Assembly: GCA_003008705.1 (NCBI GenBank)
Contig: PDUO01000019.1
Span: 430,552 to 494,551, forward strand
Reading direction: 5' to 3'
Origin: Pezicula radicicola
Lineage: Eukaryota > Ascomycota > Leotiomycetes > Helotiales > Dermateaceae
DNA: 64,000 nucleotides
Positions 10,988 through 21,641 of this stretch are shown here, one piece after another. Both the position numbers and the translations under genes were made by a program. Every line of letters starts with the position of its first letter. Position 1 is the stretch's first letter. The notes beneath the pieces are model-generated. The model was given only the letters and a program-made list of their open reading frames with translations. It did no database searches and was not told where the DNA came from.

Positions 10988-12358
10988 TCAGATGTGTGGT
11001 GTAGGTTTAACCGAATCTAAAGTAGATGTATCCGCTGAAGCTGCTTCTTCTAGGGTTGAGGAGGTAGCGGCCTTGATCGTATCAATACCCTGTTCAACCT
11101 TAGGTGTATCTTCGGTCTTGTGTTCTGTCTTGTCCTCTAGTGCCTTGTTGATATTTTCCTGTTTAGTTGCGCCCACCGATTTCGGATCATCCTTGACCTC
11201 GACTGATTTCCAGCCCTCACCAGCTAACATATCCCTCACAGCTTTTGAAGCAGCCGACTCATCAGCAATACTAATGGATTCCAAAGCAGCAGCACCGGCT
11301 CCAGGCGTGATTGACTTCGAATCCGAATCCAGACCCTTGTTGACCCACGTTTGATGCTGACTTGACATCTGCAATGTATCCTCCACTTCACCTGTCAACT
11401 TGGCGATCTCCTCTTCCAAAAGCTCATCCTTTGATAGCTTGCCCTTTCTCTCTTCCTCCTGGGCGAGCAAACGTTCCTCATTCTCCTTTCCAGCTACATC
11501 TCTCCAAAGACTCTCAAGCTCATCTCTCCAGCCCAATGCATCTGCTAGCTTTCTCACTCCGGTGTCACAGTCCCCGATGACACATACGTCATCGGGTCGA
11601 CTCCCAAGATCTCCCACTCTCTCCAAATTGAATAGCAATCTTGGTACACCCTCACTGGCAAGCCCTGGCAGTTGTGAAAACGGAGCAACACTCAGGCTTG
11701 TTCCCATGACGATAACAAGGTCGGCGCTAGCAGGAACTTGGAGATTGGAGAAGAAGCTTTGTGGTAGTCCTTCACCAAAGAACACAATATCTGGTTTCAC
11801 CAGACCATTGCATTGTGGAACGATACAATGAGGTACATCACCACTATCGACAGCCTTTAACATCAGATCCTCTGGATACTCAGTCTTGCACTCGATGCAT
11901 CGTTGCGTTGCAAAGCTACCATGCGCTTCAATAATCTTATGCGACGAAACACCAGCCTTCCGTTCCAAACAATCAATATTCTGCGTAAACAGCATCTTCA
12001 GCATCCCCTTCATCTCTAGTAATGCAATGAAGGCATGTGACACTGTAGGCGAGAACTTGCCAGGATATAGCTCCTTAGCCAGAACATAGAAGGGATGGGG
12101 ATTCTCGCGGAAGAATGATATGTCGAAGACGGCTTCTGGGTGTGGGAGATCGAGACGTGCTAGGTTGGCATAGAGACCTGTCTTTGGCGATCTGAAGTCA
12201 GGGATGCCTGCTGAAGTTGATATGCCAGCACCAGTCATCACAACGATGTTTCTGGCTTGGCCATTATTGATGAACTTTGCGATGGCGCTGAGAGACCGCG
12301 ATTCGAGTGCGTATGGTGGTGTGTTCTCGTCCACTAGCTGTGAGTTCTCTTGGCCCAT
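10988..12358 (-). CDS. HST2: NAD-dependent protein deacetylase, Hst2-type sirtuin
   Basis: A single exon of 456 residues with ATG at 12358. The sirtuin core covers about residues 25-285. The NAD-binding GAGISTSAGIPDFR is at about 43-56, TQNID at 125-129, the catalytic His in EAHGSF at 146, and the zinc ligands C154, C157, C178 and C183. KPDIVFFGE and the late GTSL motif are also present. Order and spacing match class I Hst2/SIRT2 enzymes, which deacetylate histone H4K16 and cytosolic proteins. The last 170 residues are acidic, Ser/Ala-rich and probably disordered, a common tail in fungal Hst2. The start lies 608 bp from the divergent deacetylase gene. Confidence 0.93.
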   Translation of the reverse strand: MGQENSQLVDENTPPYALESRSLSAIAKFINNGQARNIVVMTGAGISTSAGIPDFRSPKTGLYANLARLDLPHPEAVFDISFFRENPHPFYVLAKELYPGKFSPTVSHAFIALLEMKGMLKMLFTQNIDCLERKAGVSSHKIIEAHGSFATQRCIECKTEYPEDLMLKAVDSGDVPHCIVPQCNGLVKPDIVFFGEGLPQSFFSNLQVPASADLVIVMGTSLSVAPFSQLPGLASEGVPRLLFNLERVGDLGSRPDDVCVIGDCDTGVRKLADALGWRDELESLWRDVAGKENEERLLAQEEERKGKLSKDELLEEEIAKLTGEVEDTLQMSSQHQTWVNKGLDSDSKSITPGAGAAALESISIADESAASKAVRDMLAGEGWKSVEVKDDPKSVGATKQENINKALEDKTEHKTEDTPKVEQGIDTIKAATSSTLEEAASADTSTLDSVKPTPHI

Positions 12359-12966
12359 CTTGTAACGTGACCTGGATGCCTTGCCAGGTTTGGAGTGGCG
12401 GGGTCTGTGTCGTCGACCTATGCTGGCGGTTTCCTGGGTTGGAGGTTGAGGTTGAAGTGGTGGATGTTGTCAGTCGTTATCACAACAAGTGATCCTAGAA
12501 TGAGCGTCGGTCTTTGGCTTGTCGCGCAAGGGTTCTTTGATGGTGTGCGTCGTAAGTTTTTTGATAACTTGGCGGGCAGTTGTTCAAACGAAAAGAGACT
12601 GGCGTCATGCCCTGCAAGGCTGACAGGCTGTGGTGGGCTGTGGCAGGCTCCAGTCAGGCTGTAGTGCACGGATGTCGCTAAAATTAAAGCCCGGACCGAT
12701 GCTAGTCCGAATCTAAAATGGACGACAATTAATCTCCTGGTCCCCCTTTCCAACCAAAAACAGTTCGCCCGACAATACGAAAGAGAGAGCAGTGAATGGT
12801 ACGCTCTCAACATACTTCTCATCAACCCTTACAAAGGAGATGATTCCGCCTTGTGAGGTCGTTCCACTCTGTCCGATATGAACACACAGAGGGTCCCCAT
12901 TCCCGAATGTTCTACAAATCCAAGTGTCCACCCTTTCACACTACTCTGTAAAAATCCCCAAATAGG
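12359..12966. promoter_or_regulatory. Shared 5' region of sirtuin and polysaccharide deacetylase genes
   Basis: 608 bp between two start codons on opposite strands. A short repeated CAGGCTG/TGTGG motif lies around 12600-12660. ORFs in it (for example 12418-12825 minus) show no family features. Confidence 0.45.
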
Positions 12967-13911
12967 ATGCGCGTGAGCATCCTACCCCTCTTCCGTCGGA
13001 CCCGTCGTCTGGCCTTCAACGTCCCAGTCCTCCAACTATTCCGCTACCTAACAAGTTACGACTCACCACTACGCACACATTTCAAGATCGACGACGAACA
13101 GCCACATGATCATGATCATCCCATCCCTCGCAAACCCCGATTCCGCCACTCACCACTACGACGCATGTGTACCATGCTAGCCATCCTTTTCTTGTTATTA
13201 CTAGCTCTAGCAATAATACTAGCATACGTGATTTACAAACCACCTATTTTGCTGTTCGATTTCCTACAATGGAAATATCCGGATGTACTCTTTCACGTTT
13301 CCCTTGAGCAGAAGATGGTTGCGCTTACCCTGGATGATGCACCTTCGACGGAAACAGCTCAAGTCTTAGATATCTTAAAGACATATGGAGCTAAAGCAAC
13401 TTTTTTTGTCATTGGAAGTCAGGTTGAGCCGCCAGGACGTTTGGAATTATTGAAACGGATGCATGACGAAGGCCATGAGATTGGGAATCATGCTTGGGAA
13501 GATTATCCGTCTTTTAAACTCCCGTTACCAACACTGGAGCAACAAATCAAAGATGTAGAGGCACTTCTTCCACCGAATACAGGACCTAAGGGGGAACCGG
13601 CACCTAAATATTTCCGACCAGGTTCAGGACTCTTCAATAAACCTATGCTGGAGGTAGCGGAGCGTTTGGGGTATAGAGTGGTATTGGGAAGCATTTATCC
13701 TCATGATCCACAGATTCCAAATCCTGAGATCAACTCAAAGCATGTTTTGAGTATGGTGAGACCTGGAGGTGTCATTATCATGCATGATCGAAGATCGTAT
13801 TCTCCGGCACAGTTGAAATTGGTTCTCAAAGGGCTGGTCGCTGGTGGTTGGAAGGTTGGATCAGTTGGAATGCTATTACGGGCGGCAGAGGAGGAAGCGA
13901 AGGTATTCTAG
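12967..13911 (+). CDS. Membrane-anchored polysaccharide (chitin-type) deacetylase, NodB fold
   Basis: A single exon of 314 residues with ATG at 12967. A basic, His-rich cytosolic head (1-66) is followed by one strong transmembrane segment at about 68-92, giving a type II topology with the enzyme in the secretory lumen or wall. The NodB domain from about 115 to 300 has all its motifs: LTLDDAPS (metal Asp pair at 123-124), HEIGNHAW (metal His), FRPGSG and IIMHD. The enzyme should remove acetyl groups from N-acetylglucosamine polymers such as chitin. It has no chitin-binding module. It converges on the Ulp1-like gene. Confidence 0.9.
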   Translation: MRVSILPLFRRTRRLAFNVPVLQLFRYLTSYDSPLRTHFKIDDEQPHDHDHPIPRKPRFRHSPLRRMCTMLAILFLLLLALAIILAYVIYKPPILLFDFLQWKYPDVLFHVSLEQKMVALTLDDAPSTETAQVLDILKTYGAKATFFVIGSQVEPPGRLELLKRMHDEGHEIGNHAWEDYPSFKLPLPTLEQQIKDVEALLPPNTGPKGEPAPKYFRPGSGLFNKPMLEVAERLGYRVVLGSIYPHDPQIPNPEINSKHVLSMVRPGGVIIMHDRRSYSPAQLKLVLKGLVAGGWKVGSVGMLLRAAEEEAKVF

Positions 13912-14380
13912 GGTTGTTGGCGTTTAGGGATTTGTTATTTCTTGAAGCTTGGAATTGAGCTATATTGGAATGCGGATTACCTTAATTAGGCACAATGGTT
14001 TCTAGATCGCCTTTGGGATGAAAATAAACTATCAAATGCTAAAAATCAACTGCAATCTGATCTAAGAGGACTTTGTAGTACTCACCTCGTCGCTTCATTT
14101 GGATATTAATTGAGTCTCCTGCGACCATTTTTGACCATCAAGAATTACCTCTAGTAAGATAAACACTAAAATTAACAAAAACCCGCCCAAAAAAGGTATA
14201 AACGCTCTCTCTACTCTACCACAACCACCCACCTACCCCTACAACAAATTCATAAACCCCACAACACCTAAACCCCATCTAAACAAGCATCTAACAGCAT
14301 ACACTCCCATAACACCCTATACGCAATCACCCAAATAAAAAGCATATAAAAAACATACAAAAAGCCCCCCTCTACAACAA
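13912..14380. other. Convergent 3' flanks
   Basis: Between the stops of the deacetylase and Ulp1-like genes. A/C-rich sequence with no feature I can name. Confidence 0.4.
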
Positions 14381-16084
14381 TTAAACACCACCATCAACAA
14401 CTCCAGTCTCAGCAGCATAATACTCACTACGACTAGAAGAACTAGACTTAGAAGAAAATCTCTTAACACCTGTATTCTTCCCTTCTTCAACCTTATCCTT
14501 ATCAACAGATATGTATTCAATAACCCCTTCTTCGTCATCAGAATCTGAGATAATAATAGGTATAAATTTACTAGATCCTAATAATGATTTTTGAGTGGAT
14601 ATTCTTTTACTGTCTGGTAGGTTATATTGAGTTTCTTCATCTCTTGGTCGTTTTATAGCAGATGGACCTGCAGAAGAGCGTGGTGCTGAAAATGGTGGAA
14701 TACTAGATGATCTAGTTGCTATATTGGTACTAATTGAGGGACCTGCAGAAGGGCCAGGGGAAGTTGAAGGTGGCAGAATATTAGAAGGTCCAGGTGATTT
14801 AGGTACTAAAGTATTAACAGTTGAAGGATCTGAATAGGCACCTGCTGGAGGTTGGTAAGGTGGTGGGACATAAGAAGGTCCTGCTGATCCAGGAGCTTGT
14901 CTATTAAGATGAGCTCGATATCTACCCTTCATCCAATTCTTGAATTGATCAACGTTGTATCCGGCTTCTCTTTGCTTTGCAATGTAGCCATCGAACGAGA
15001 TATTTAGGTTTGCTTTGATCCATTCTACTAGGCCTCGCTTTGAGGTTTCGTTTTCGAAAGGGTATACTATTGGTTGGACGTTGATTTGGCGTGGGGGAGG
15101 CTTTTGTGGGTATCTAGGTTGGTTCTTGAGAGCAGGGGTCGCCGTGACAGGTGTGAATTGAACTAAGATTGGGTCGTCCACCGTTCCAGCTTGAGTTCTT
15201 GGCGGTGCAAAGTTACGAAGTGGTTTGCCTTTTGAGGGATTATAGTCCGTTTCTTGTTCCGGAGGGAATAGCCCGAGCGAGTTTCTAAGTGTTTCCGGGT
15301 TAATACTATAATTGAAAAGCTCGTATGCTACGCAGATACGCTTGTCAAGAAGATCTCCAAGTTTGACTGACCCAAGGTCGAAACCAGTAATGATATTTGT
15401 TGCAAAAGTGAGGATGAAAGGACCACACTCAGTTATGTTAGATTCCTGCAAATTTTTGTCCAAGGTGTACACAGCCCATTCATCTTCGACGAACTTTTCT
15501 CCTGCTTCAAAGCGAAGAAGTTCGATTATGGGATAGAGTTTGTTGCCGACAGCGCGGTTATAACTGTCCAGATATCCGATCATTTTAAGCTTCGGAGAGA
15601 TAACAATCAGAGTCCAGTGATTGTCATTCTCATGACGCGGTATGAATATATGGTCGGGGTCGAGAATCTTTTCTCCATTGATATTTCTTCTTCGAAGGCC
15701 TCCGAGTCTTGTCATTTTAGTAGGCCCAATGCTTTTGTTTGAGAGACTGTTGTAAAAGAAGCTGCCGAGATTCACTAGCCGTGGTGCGGCACCATCCTTT
15801 ACATATTGCCATCCGTTTCTTGCATTGGCTTCTTCAACCAAAAGACCTATATATGTGTTAATGGCTTCATCGTCTAGCCATTGGTTTGAAGGAGATAAGA
15901 GAGGGGCCCCAAGTGGCAAACCTCCATCCTCGCTTCCAGGTCCAGCGATGCGTTTGAGACTCTTTCTGGTCAATGTTCCGTCTCTCCTCTGGTAAATAAT
16001 TCCATCGTCGGCCTTTTGTAGTATTGGCAAAATTGTCGCCTGCTTCTCCACTGGTATCCGTACCTGGCTCCAACTCGAGGCCAT
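14381..16084 (-). CDS. Ulp1-like SUMO/ubiquitin-like cysteine protease (C48) with C-terminal SIM
   Basis: A single exon of 567 residues. ATG at 16084 (MASSWSQ) is the first methionine; the frame upstream opens with TTG. The catalytic domain lies near the N-terminus: LDDEAINTYIGLL (about 70-82), His156 in NDNHWTLIVI, Asp173 in IGYLDSYN and Cys220 in ITECGPF with an upstream Gln. This is the His-Asp-Gln-Cys arrangement of Ulp1/SENP proteases, which process or remove SUMO. The rest is Pro/Ser/Gly-rich and probably disordered. It includes a basic KRPRDEE patch and, at about 508-518, IPIIISDSDDEEG, a textbook SUMO-interaction motif. Canonical fungal Ulp1 carries its protease domain at the C-terminus, so this layout is a variant. 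Confidence 0.85.
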   Translation of the reverse strand: MASSWSQVRIPVEKQATILPILQKADDGIIYQRRDGTLTRKSLKRIAGPGSEDGGLPLGAPLLSPSNQWLDDEAINTYIGLLVEEANARNGWQYVKDGAAPRLVNLGSFFYNSLSNKSIGPTKMTRLGGLRRRNINGEKILDPDHIFIPRHENDNHWTLIVISPKLKMIGYLDSYNRAVGNKLYPIIELLRFEAGEKFVEDEWAVYTLDKNLQESNITECGPFILTFATNIITGFDLGSVKLGDLLDKRICVAYELFNYSINPETLRNSLGLFPPEQETDYNPSKGKPLRNFAPPRTQAGTVDDPILVQFTPVTATPALKNQPRYPQKPPPRQINVQPIVYPFENETSKRGLVEWIKANLNISFDGYIAKQREAGYNVDQFKNWMKGRYRAHLNRQAPGSAGPSYVPPPYQPPAGAYSDPSTVNTLVPKSPGPSNILPPSTSPGPSAGPSISTNIATRSSSIPPFSAPRSSAGPSAIKRPRDEETQYNLPDSKRISTQKSLLGSSKFIPIIISDSDDEEGVIEYISVDKDKVEEGKNTGVKRFSSKSSSSSRSEYYAAETGVVDGGV

Positions 16085-16570
16085 TTTTAAGCAACAGACG
16101 AGTACTTGAAAAGTTGAAATAAACAATTAAGTTGACTTTCGAACAGCACGGATTAAAAACTCAGACATGCTCAAATACCAAAAGCCGCAGTTCAACAGGA
16201 AGGTTAAAGAAACCATGACAGACAAAGAACCTCCAAGATCAAACAAAGGAAATGGATCATCCAAACTCGTGGACAGAACGATGAACAATTGATTTTACGT
16301 TTTCGGTATATGAAACAAAGAAAAATAGGTTTTACCTGGTTCTAGTTCAATTCGCCGCTCTTCGCTGAAAGATCGGTGCTCAATACATTTTGGTCACGAA
16401 CAAGGTAATTCAGCCTTTGTCTGGTTTAACGAATCCGAGTAGCAATATAGCTTTAATCGGAACCTAGATATACAGTGCATTTTCACAGCCGCTGTCGCTG
16501 ACATTGGGCGATGGTCGTAGGATGGTGGTTTGAGACTAACCCAATAATTTTAGGCGGGCCTAGTCCACCT
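16085..16570. other. Ulp1-like gene 5' flank and monooxygenase 3' flank
   Basis: 486 bp between two minus-strand genes. It must hold the promoter of the protease gene. I see nothing else. Confidence 0.4.
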
Positions 16571-18142
16571 CTACGCCCCATTGACTTCATTCTTCGCATA
16601 AGCAGGGGTCTCTTCACCAGCTTTCCAGAAATATTTTGTTCCTGGATGTCCTCTTGAAAGTCGATTCTCGCCCTTGATGCCCAGATAATTCTCCCTCAAT
16701 GTACCAGAAGGTGCAGCATAATCATCCCAGAAGAGACCGCGGCTCCTCAACTCAGGAAGCAGATACTCGATTATATCGTCAAACGTGCCGGGATTCGTCG
16801 CATAGCTAAAATTGAAACCATCAACATCAGAAACCTCGACCCAGCGTTCTAACTCATCCGCGACCGTCTTCGCGCTGCCGATCAATTTCGCACCCTTACC
16901 GCCTAGTATGAGGTTTTCAGCAATGGTTTTCTTGTTCCAGACAGTGCCTTGCGGAGATGTGGATGCCCAATGGTTCACCATTGAGCGAACAGCAGGTGGT
17001 GCATTGTCAATGAAGCGGAAATCTTCATCATCTCCGTACTTGCTAAGGTCATAGCCTGACCAGCCACCAAACAGAGCGAGCGCTCCTTCCCTGTCCCCGT
17101 AGCTGGCTAATTCTTCATACTTAGCACGTGCCGCTTCGTCGGTCTCTGCCACGATTGCGAGCAGCCCAGCGACAATCTTAATGCTCTTAGGATCCCGGCC
17201 GAGGTCTGCTGCCTGTTGGCGAATACTGTCTACAGATGGTCGAACAAGCTCTGGTGTGTGACCATTCAGGAAGATGGCTTCGGCGTGAGTAGCAGCGAAC
17301 TTCTTTCCTGCTGTAGATGTTCCAGCTTGGAATATAAAGGGAGTGCGTTGAGGGGATGGTTCACAGAGATGGGGACCTGAAATTCCGAGGTGTTAGTCTT
17401 GGTCTCTTATGGCATTTGGATTTCGGAAGAGAAAATCCAGAATTTTCGAGAGGGATGAGACTCTCTTCAATTCAAACTTAAAGGAACGAAGAGGCTACAT
17501 ACCTGGGACGTTGAAATATTTGCCTTTGTGGTTAATTTGCCGCACAGCCTTCGGATCCGCATATGAGCCCTTTGGAGCAGCCGTAACGGCATCATCTCTC
17601 CAAGAGCCTTCCCACAGCTTGTATGTCACATGTAGATATTCGTCCGCAATGCGATAACGCTCGTCGTGCTCCACTTGTGTGTCAAGACCAAAGTTTCGAG
17701 CTGCTGAGTCGAGGTACGAGGTGACAATATTCCATGCTACTCTCCCATTGCTCAGATGATCAACTGTAGAAAACTTGCGAGCGAGGGCATATGGAGCTTC
17801 GTATGTGGTCGAAGCGGTAACCCCAAATCCTATACTTTCTGTTGCTGCTGCCATAGCAGCCACACTGTACAATGGATCGTTGATTGGGAATTGGGACGCA
17901 GCCGGAATGGTAGGGTCGAGATTTGCAGGACCCTTGTAGATATCATAACCGCCGAGCACGTCGGCGAAAAAGATTGCATGGAACTTTGCTTTCTCCAACT
18001 TCTCAGCCAGAGCTATCCAGGCCTTTATATTGTTATACTTCGATCCGTTGTCTGATGGATATTTGAATAAACCTGGATTTAGATGGCCGGGGGCTTGCAT
18101 AGCAAAGGCATTGACAATGAGCTGTTTCTTTGGTGAAGCCAT
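16571..18142 (-). CDS. FMN-dependent monooxygenase, NtaA/SnaA/DszA family (luciferase-like)
   Basis: Two exons, 18142-17503 and 17376-16571, with a 126 nt intron (GTATGT...TTTCAG), coding 481 residues. ATG at 18142 (MASPKKQL) is the first methionine. Family landmarks include MQAPGHLNPGLF near the start, FHAIFFADVLGGYD, the NGRVAWNIVTS block, NFGLD, YRIADEYLHV, and GTSTAGKKFAATHAEAIF early in exon 2. Relatives use FMNH2 from a separate reductase to oxidise nitrilotriacetate, dimethyl sulfone or other sulfur or nitrogen compounds, so a partner reductase is needed; none is visible here. The gene is divergent from the Baeyer-Villiger-type gene, suggesting co-regulation. Confidence 0.9.
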
Positions 18143-19163
18143 GTTGGCTGGGTGGTCAAGTTCGGATAAGAAGCAGTAGACTGTCAAGGAGTAGAATAGA
18201 TGGCAATACTGCAGACGACAAGAGAAATCAAGAATTCAGAATCAGACGCGTCGTGAGGTTTGGGGGCATTCTTTTTTGTGACCCCTCCCTCCTCGTGCGA
18301 CGCGCTCTCCAGAAACCCCTCATCTTCACGTGAGAGCTGTCGTGTGATTGACCAATACTCGTATGAGGTTCATGTATCGTAAAGATACTTGAGTACGAAA
18401 TTCAACGAATGGAATCCTGAGCGAAGAGAATTTCGGATTTTAGATGTTGGATGTTGATTGAAGGATGATGACGAGTCTCGGACGACATATTCGCAATTCA
18501 CAGAAAGCGGGTCCTCTTTCTCCGCAATGTCCTCTCAAGCGAGAAGTTTATCGCAACCTCTCTGCTGAGTCCCCTTTCTTCCCTTCGTCTCCTTTGCCTT
18601 TGCCTCCACCTTTCATCCACCACTTTTGAATAGAGACACAATTGCCTCTTCCGGAAAGGCTGGGCAGGGAACGATGCATGCAAGTACGGTACGAATGCAC
18701 GTCAGGATGGGCCCCTGTTGGCTGTTGGCTTCTTGTACGACATGTTGCTGTCATATTGCACCATCCAGCTCCCCACTCTCTAACTCTCCGCCGCCTAGTA
18801 CACGTGAGTACGTGACGAATGGTACAGGCTGGCGACTGCACTTGTACGTACTCTGTACGCCGTGGTCTTATCTGGGACCCCTCAATATCCTCTATCATAT
18901 GCTGTATCCCACCTTTCTCCTTCTGTGGATCGGATTTGCGGGAGTTTGTTATGTTACCATCCAACATCTTGATAACGCGATACATAGAGGATCCACCAAC
19001 ACGACGTGACGGTAAGCAGTCGTGTTCCTATACTTTTATCGTGAAGCTTGCGATATTTGGGTAGTGTCAAAGTCTCTTGATACTTTTCTTATTGTTATTG
19101 TGGGCGTTTTGACTTGTTCATTGTCATACCGAAACGGGCGCCTGAAATTCTGTTTCTGTCAAA
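18143..19163. promoter_or_regulatory. Shared promoter of the two monooxygenase genes with CACGTG sites
   Basis: 1,021 bp between start codons. Two perfect CACGTG palindromes occur at 18327-18332 and 18801-18806. This is the E-box bound by bHLH factors such as Cbf1, which in several fungi acts in sulfur amino acid control. The GTAC-rich segment 18680-18860 is not explained. Binding is inferred. Confidence 0.5.
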
Positions 19164-21036
19164 ATGAGTTCAACTTCAAGACTCCAGCAGCTCCAACAGC
19201 AAATTGCAATTACGGCGCCATCGCTGGCGGCGCCTTCGCAACAAAAGTTCGAGCTTGAGGATCACCCAATTGACGAAGTAGTACCCCTCAAGGTATACAA
19301 AGAATTCAAACCTTCGACGATATGAAATCACTCACACTCTACAGGTCGCTGTAATCGGAGCAGGTCTGTCTGGAATCACCGCTGGCGTGCTCTTACCTGT
19401 AAAGGTTCCTGGCATCTCCCTGCAGATATTCGAGAAGAATGCAGACGTAGGTGGCACTTGGTTTGAGAATATATGTAAGTTAGAAGATCAGAATTTTGTA
19501 ACTGTAAACTCATTCATAATGGATCCCGGTGTTCGCTGCGATATACCCGCAAATGTCTACCAGTCAACTTTCGAGCCAAATACCCAATGGAGCGAGGAAT
19601 ACGCACAGGGGAAGGAGATTCTCAACTATTGGCAAGGACTCGCAAAGAAACACGACGTGTACCAATACCTGAAGCTTAGTCGTAAAGTCGCTTTCGCACA
19701 GTGGGATGATTCAAATGCACAATGGACACTCACAATTGAGAATCTCGAGAGTGGCGAGAAGTACGAGGAGAAATTCGACGTTCTTATCACAGCGATTGGA
19801 AGGTTCAATGCTTGGAAATTACCGGATTATCCAGGAATTGAGGATTACCAAGGACATCTTCGTCATACGTCTGCATGGGATCCAAACTTTGATCCTACGG
19901 GCAAGACCGTGGCAGTCATTGGCAATGGAGCGTCTGGACTCCAAATAGTTCCTAATATTCAGCCGCTCGTCAAGCATCTAGATCACTATGCTCGAAGCAA
20001 AACCTGGATTGCAGGATCTTTTGGCGGAGAAGGATCTGGCAGAACACTCGAACCTCTGTACTTCTCGCCCGAACAGCTCAAGTCTTTCGAGGACCCAGAT
20101 AAGTACTACGAGTTCCGCAAAGACTTGGAGTCCAAGTTTTACCGCAGATTTAGCACATTATTCAGAGACACAAAAGAGAACCAAGAACTAAGCGTGGAGT
20201 TCAAAAGGCTGATGGCCGAACGTCTGAAGAAGAAACCAGAACTTTTGGATGCAATAGTACCAGACTTTTCACCAAACTGTCGTCGCTTAACTCCAGGCCC
20301 TGGTTACCTCGAGGCCCTCACAGAAGAAAATGTCAGTTTCATCACGACGCCTATTCAAAGATTTACCAAAGAAGGAATTGTAACAATCGATGGAACGGAG
20401 AGAAAAGTCGACGCAATCATCTGCTCGACGGGCGCTAACATCTCTGGTCGACCGCCCTTCCCCATCATCGCTAACGATCTCGATATTAGAGACGTCTGGT
20501 CCCCAGACCCTTACACTTACCTTGGTGTCAGCACTCCCGGGTTCCCCAACCTCTTGTTTATTCAAGGCCCCAACGGGACTGGACATAGTGGAACAGTCCC
20601 AAACCAAGTAGAAACACAAATAACCTACCTTTCCCAGCTCCTCCGTAAAGTTTCTCAACAACGCATTCGAACCTTTGTACCTTCCAAAGCAGCAGCTGAT
20701 GACTTCGTCGCCTACGCTGATGCCTTCTTCCCCAAGACTGTCTTCACTGAGAACTGCAGTTCTTGGGCCAATGGCGGTAGACCTGGAGGGAGAATCCATG
20801 GTCATTGGCCAGGAAGCGCATCCCACCTTAACTACGTTAGGAGAAATCCACGTTGGGAGGATTGGGAATGGACATATAGAAATACGAGCGGCAATCGATT
20901 TGCATATTTTGGAAATGGATGGACAAAGAAGGAGCAACCTGATGTAGTTGAGAGCAGTGATCTGACTCCTTATCTTAGGAAAAGACCCCAGGAGATTGAT
21001 TTGAGGAGCTATCATGAAGAATGGTTTGATTTGTAG
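19164..21036 (+). CDS. FAD/NADPH flavoprotein monooxygenase, Baeyer-Villiger type
   Basis: Exon 1 runs 19164-19292 and exon 2 19345-21036, with a 52 nt intron. Exon 1 carries the ATG and 43 residues. The product has 606 residues if the next 48 nt (19475-19522) stay in the mRNA, 590 if removed. The FAD-binding GAGLSG is at about 47-52, then GGTWFEN. The BVMO fingerprint reads YQGHLRHTSAW (family F-x-G-x3-H-x3-W), followed by the NADPH-binding GNGASG. A late FIQGPNGTGHSG also fits fungal members. Such enzymes insert oxygen next to ketones or hydroxylate soft nucleophiles. The neighbouring FMN monooxygenase and transporter suggest a degradation module; the substrate is unknown. Confidence 0.9.
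19475..19522 (+). other. Intron-like 48 nt insert lacking a 3' AG, in frame
   Basis: The sequence starts GTAAGT after GAG-AAT-ATA-T and ends ATGG just before ATCCCGGTG. Removing it yields ENIYPGVRCDIP, the near-universal motif of the family. No AG lies at the required border (GG instead). The 48 nt contain no stop and keep the frame, so read-through adds 16 residues. Confidence 0.7.
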
Positions 21037-21641
21037 AATTCGAGAAAAGAGGGTTTATGGTAGAAATCATTTTAGCACCGGATAGAACGAAAAGAGGATA
21101 GCAAATTATACCTTGTCTCAATGCAATAAGCCAATCCACCATTCTATCCTATTTCCCACGTGTAAACCACGCAACTATCACGGAGGTACCACCATGATGG
21201 TACTTCCCGCGCAGTGGTACTCCGAACGTACATCAAAAACCCAACCAGCAAACCACTAACATTATCAATTCCCGGCATTCAACCACAAATAAATTTGACT
21301 TAACTACCGCGGCGGGGCCTCGTCGCGAAATCGTAATAGCATGGTGTTGGCACGCCATCTCGCCAAACCCAACAACCCTTGTCGTAGACCCCAGAAATCG
21401 CGCCAATTTCACAATCACAAACTTTTCTTTTCTGCTATTCGACCCAGCCCAGAGCTTCGAGGTTGTGAAAAGTCTAATCTATTCTTCGGGATATATAGGT
21501 GGACTGTATTTCCTTCTTTTCCTTCGAAATCCAATCTAGTAGCTTCATAGTTCATCTCAGCTTCTAGAACTACGGAGCTTCGCTTATTGTCCTACTTGAA
21601 CGATCATACGAAGTACCTCCTTCCCCTGAGAAACTTCCAAA
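21037..21641. promoter_or_regulatory. Intergenic region before the UNC-93-like gene
   Basis: It contains another perfect CACGTG palindrome at 21157-21162 and a GGTAC-containing imperfect palindrome around 21185-21220. It should hold the transporter promoter. No gene. Confidence 0.4.

Noticed and set aside
12418..12825. 135-codon minus-strand ORF in the sirtuin/deacetylase promoter
   Set aside because: No family features, and it overlaps the divergent promoter.
18548..19009. Overlapping ORFs of 127-145 codons in the monooxygenase promoter
   Set aside because: GTAC-rich low-complexity translations on both strands; no motif.
20287..21015. 242-codon minus-strand ORF
   Set aside because: Antisense to the Baeyer-Villiger-type gene; no recognisable motif.
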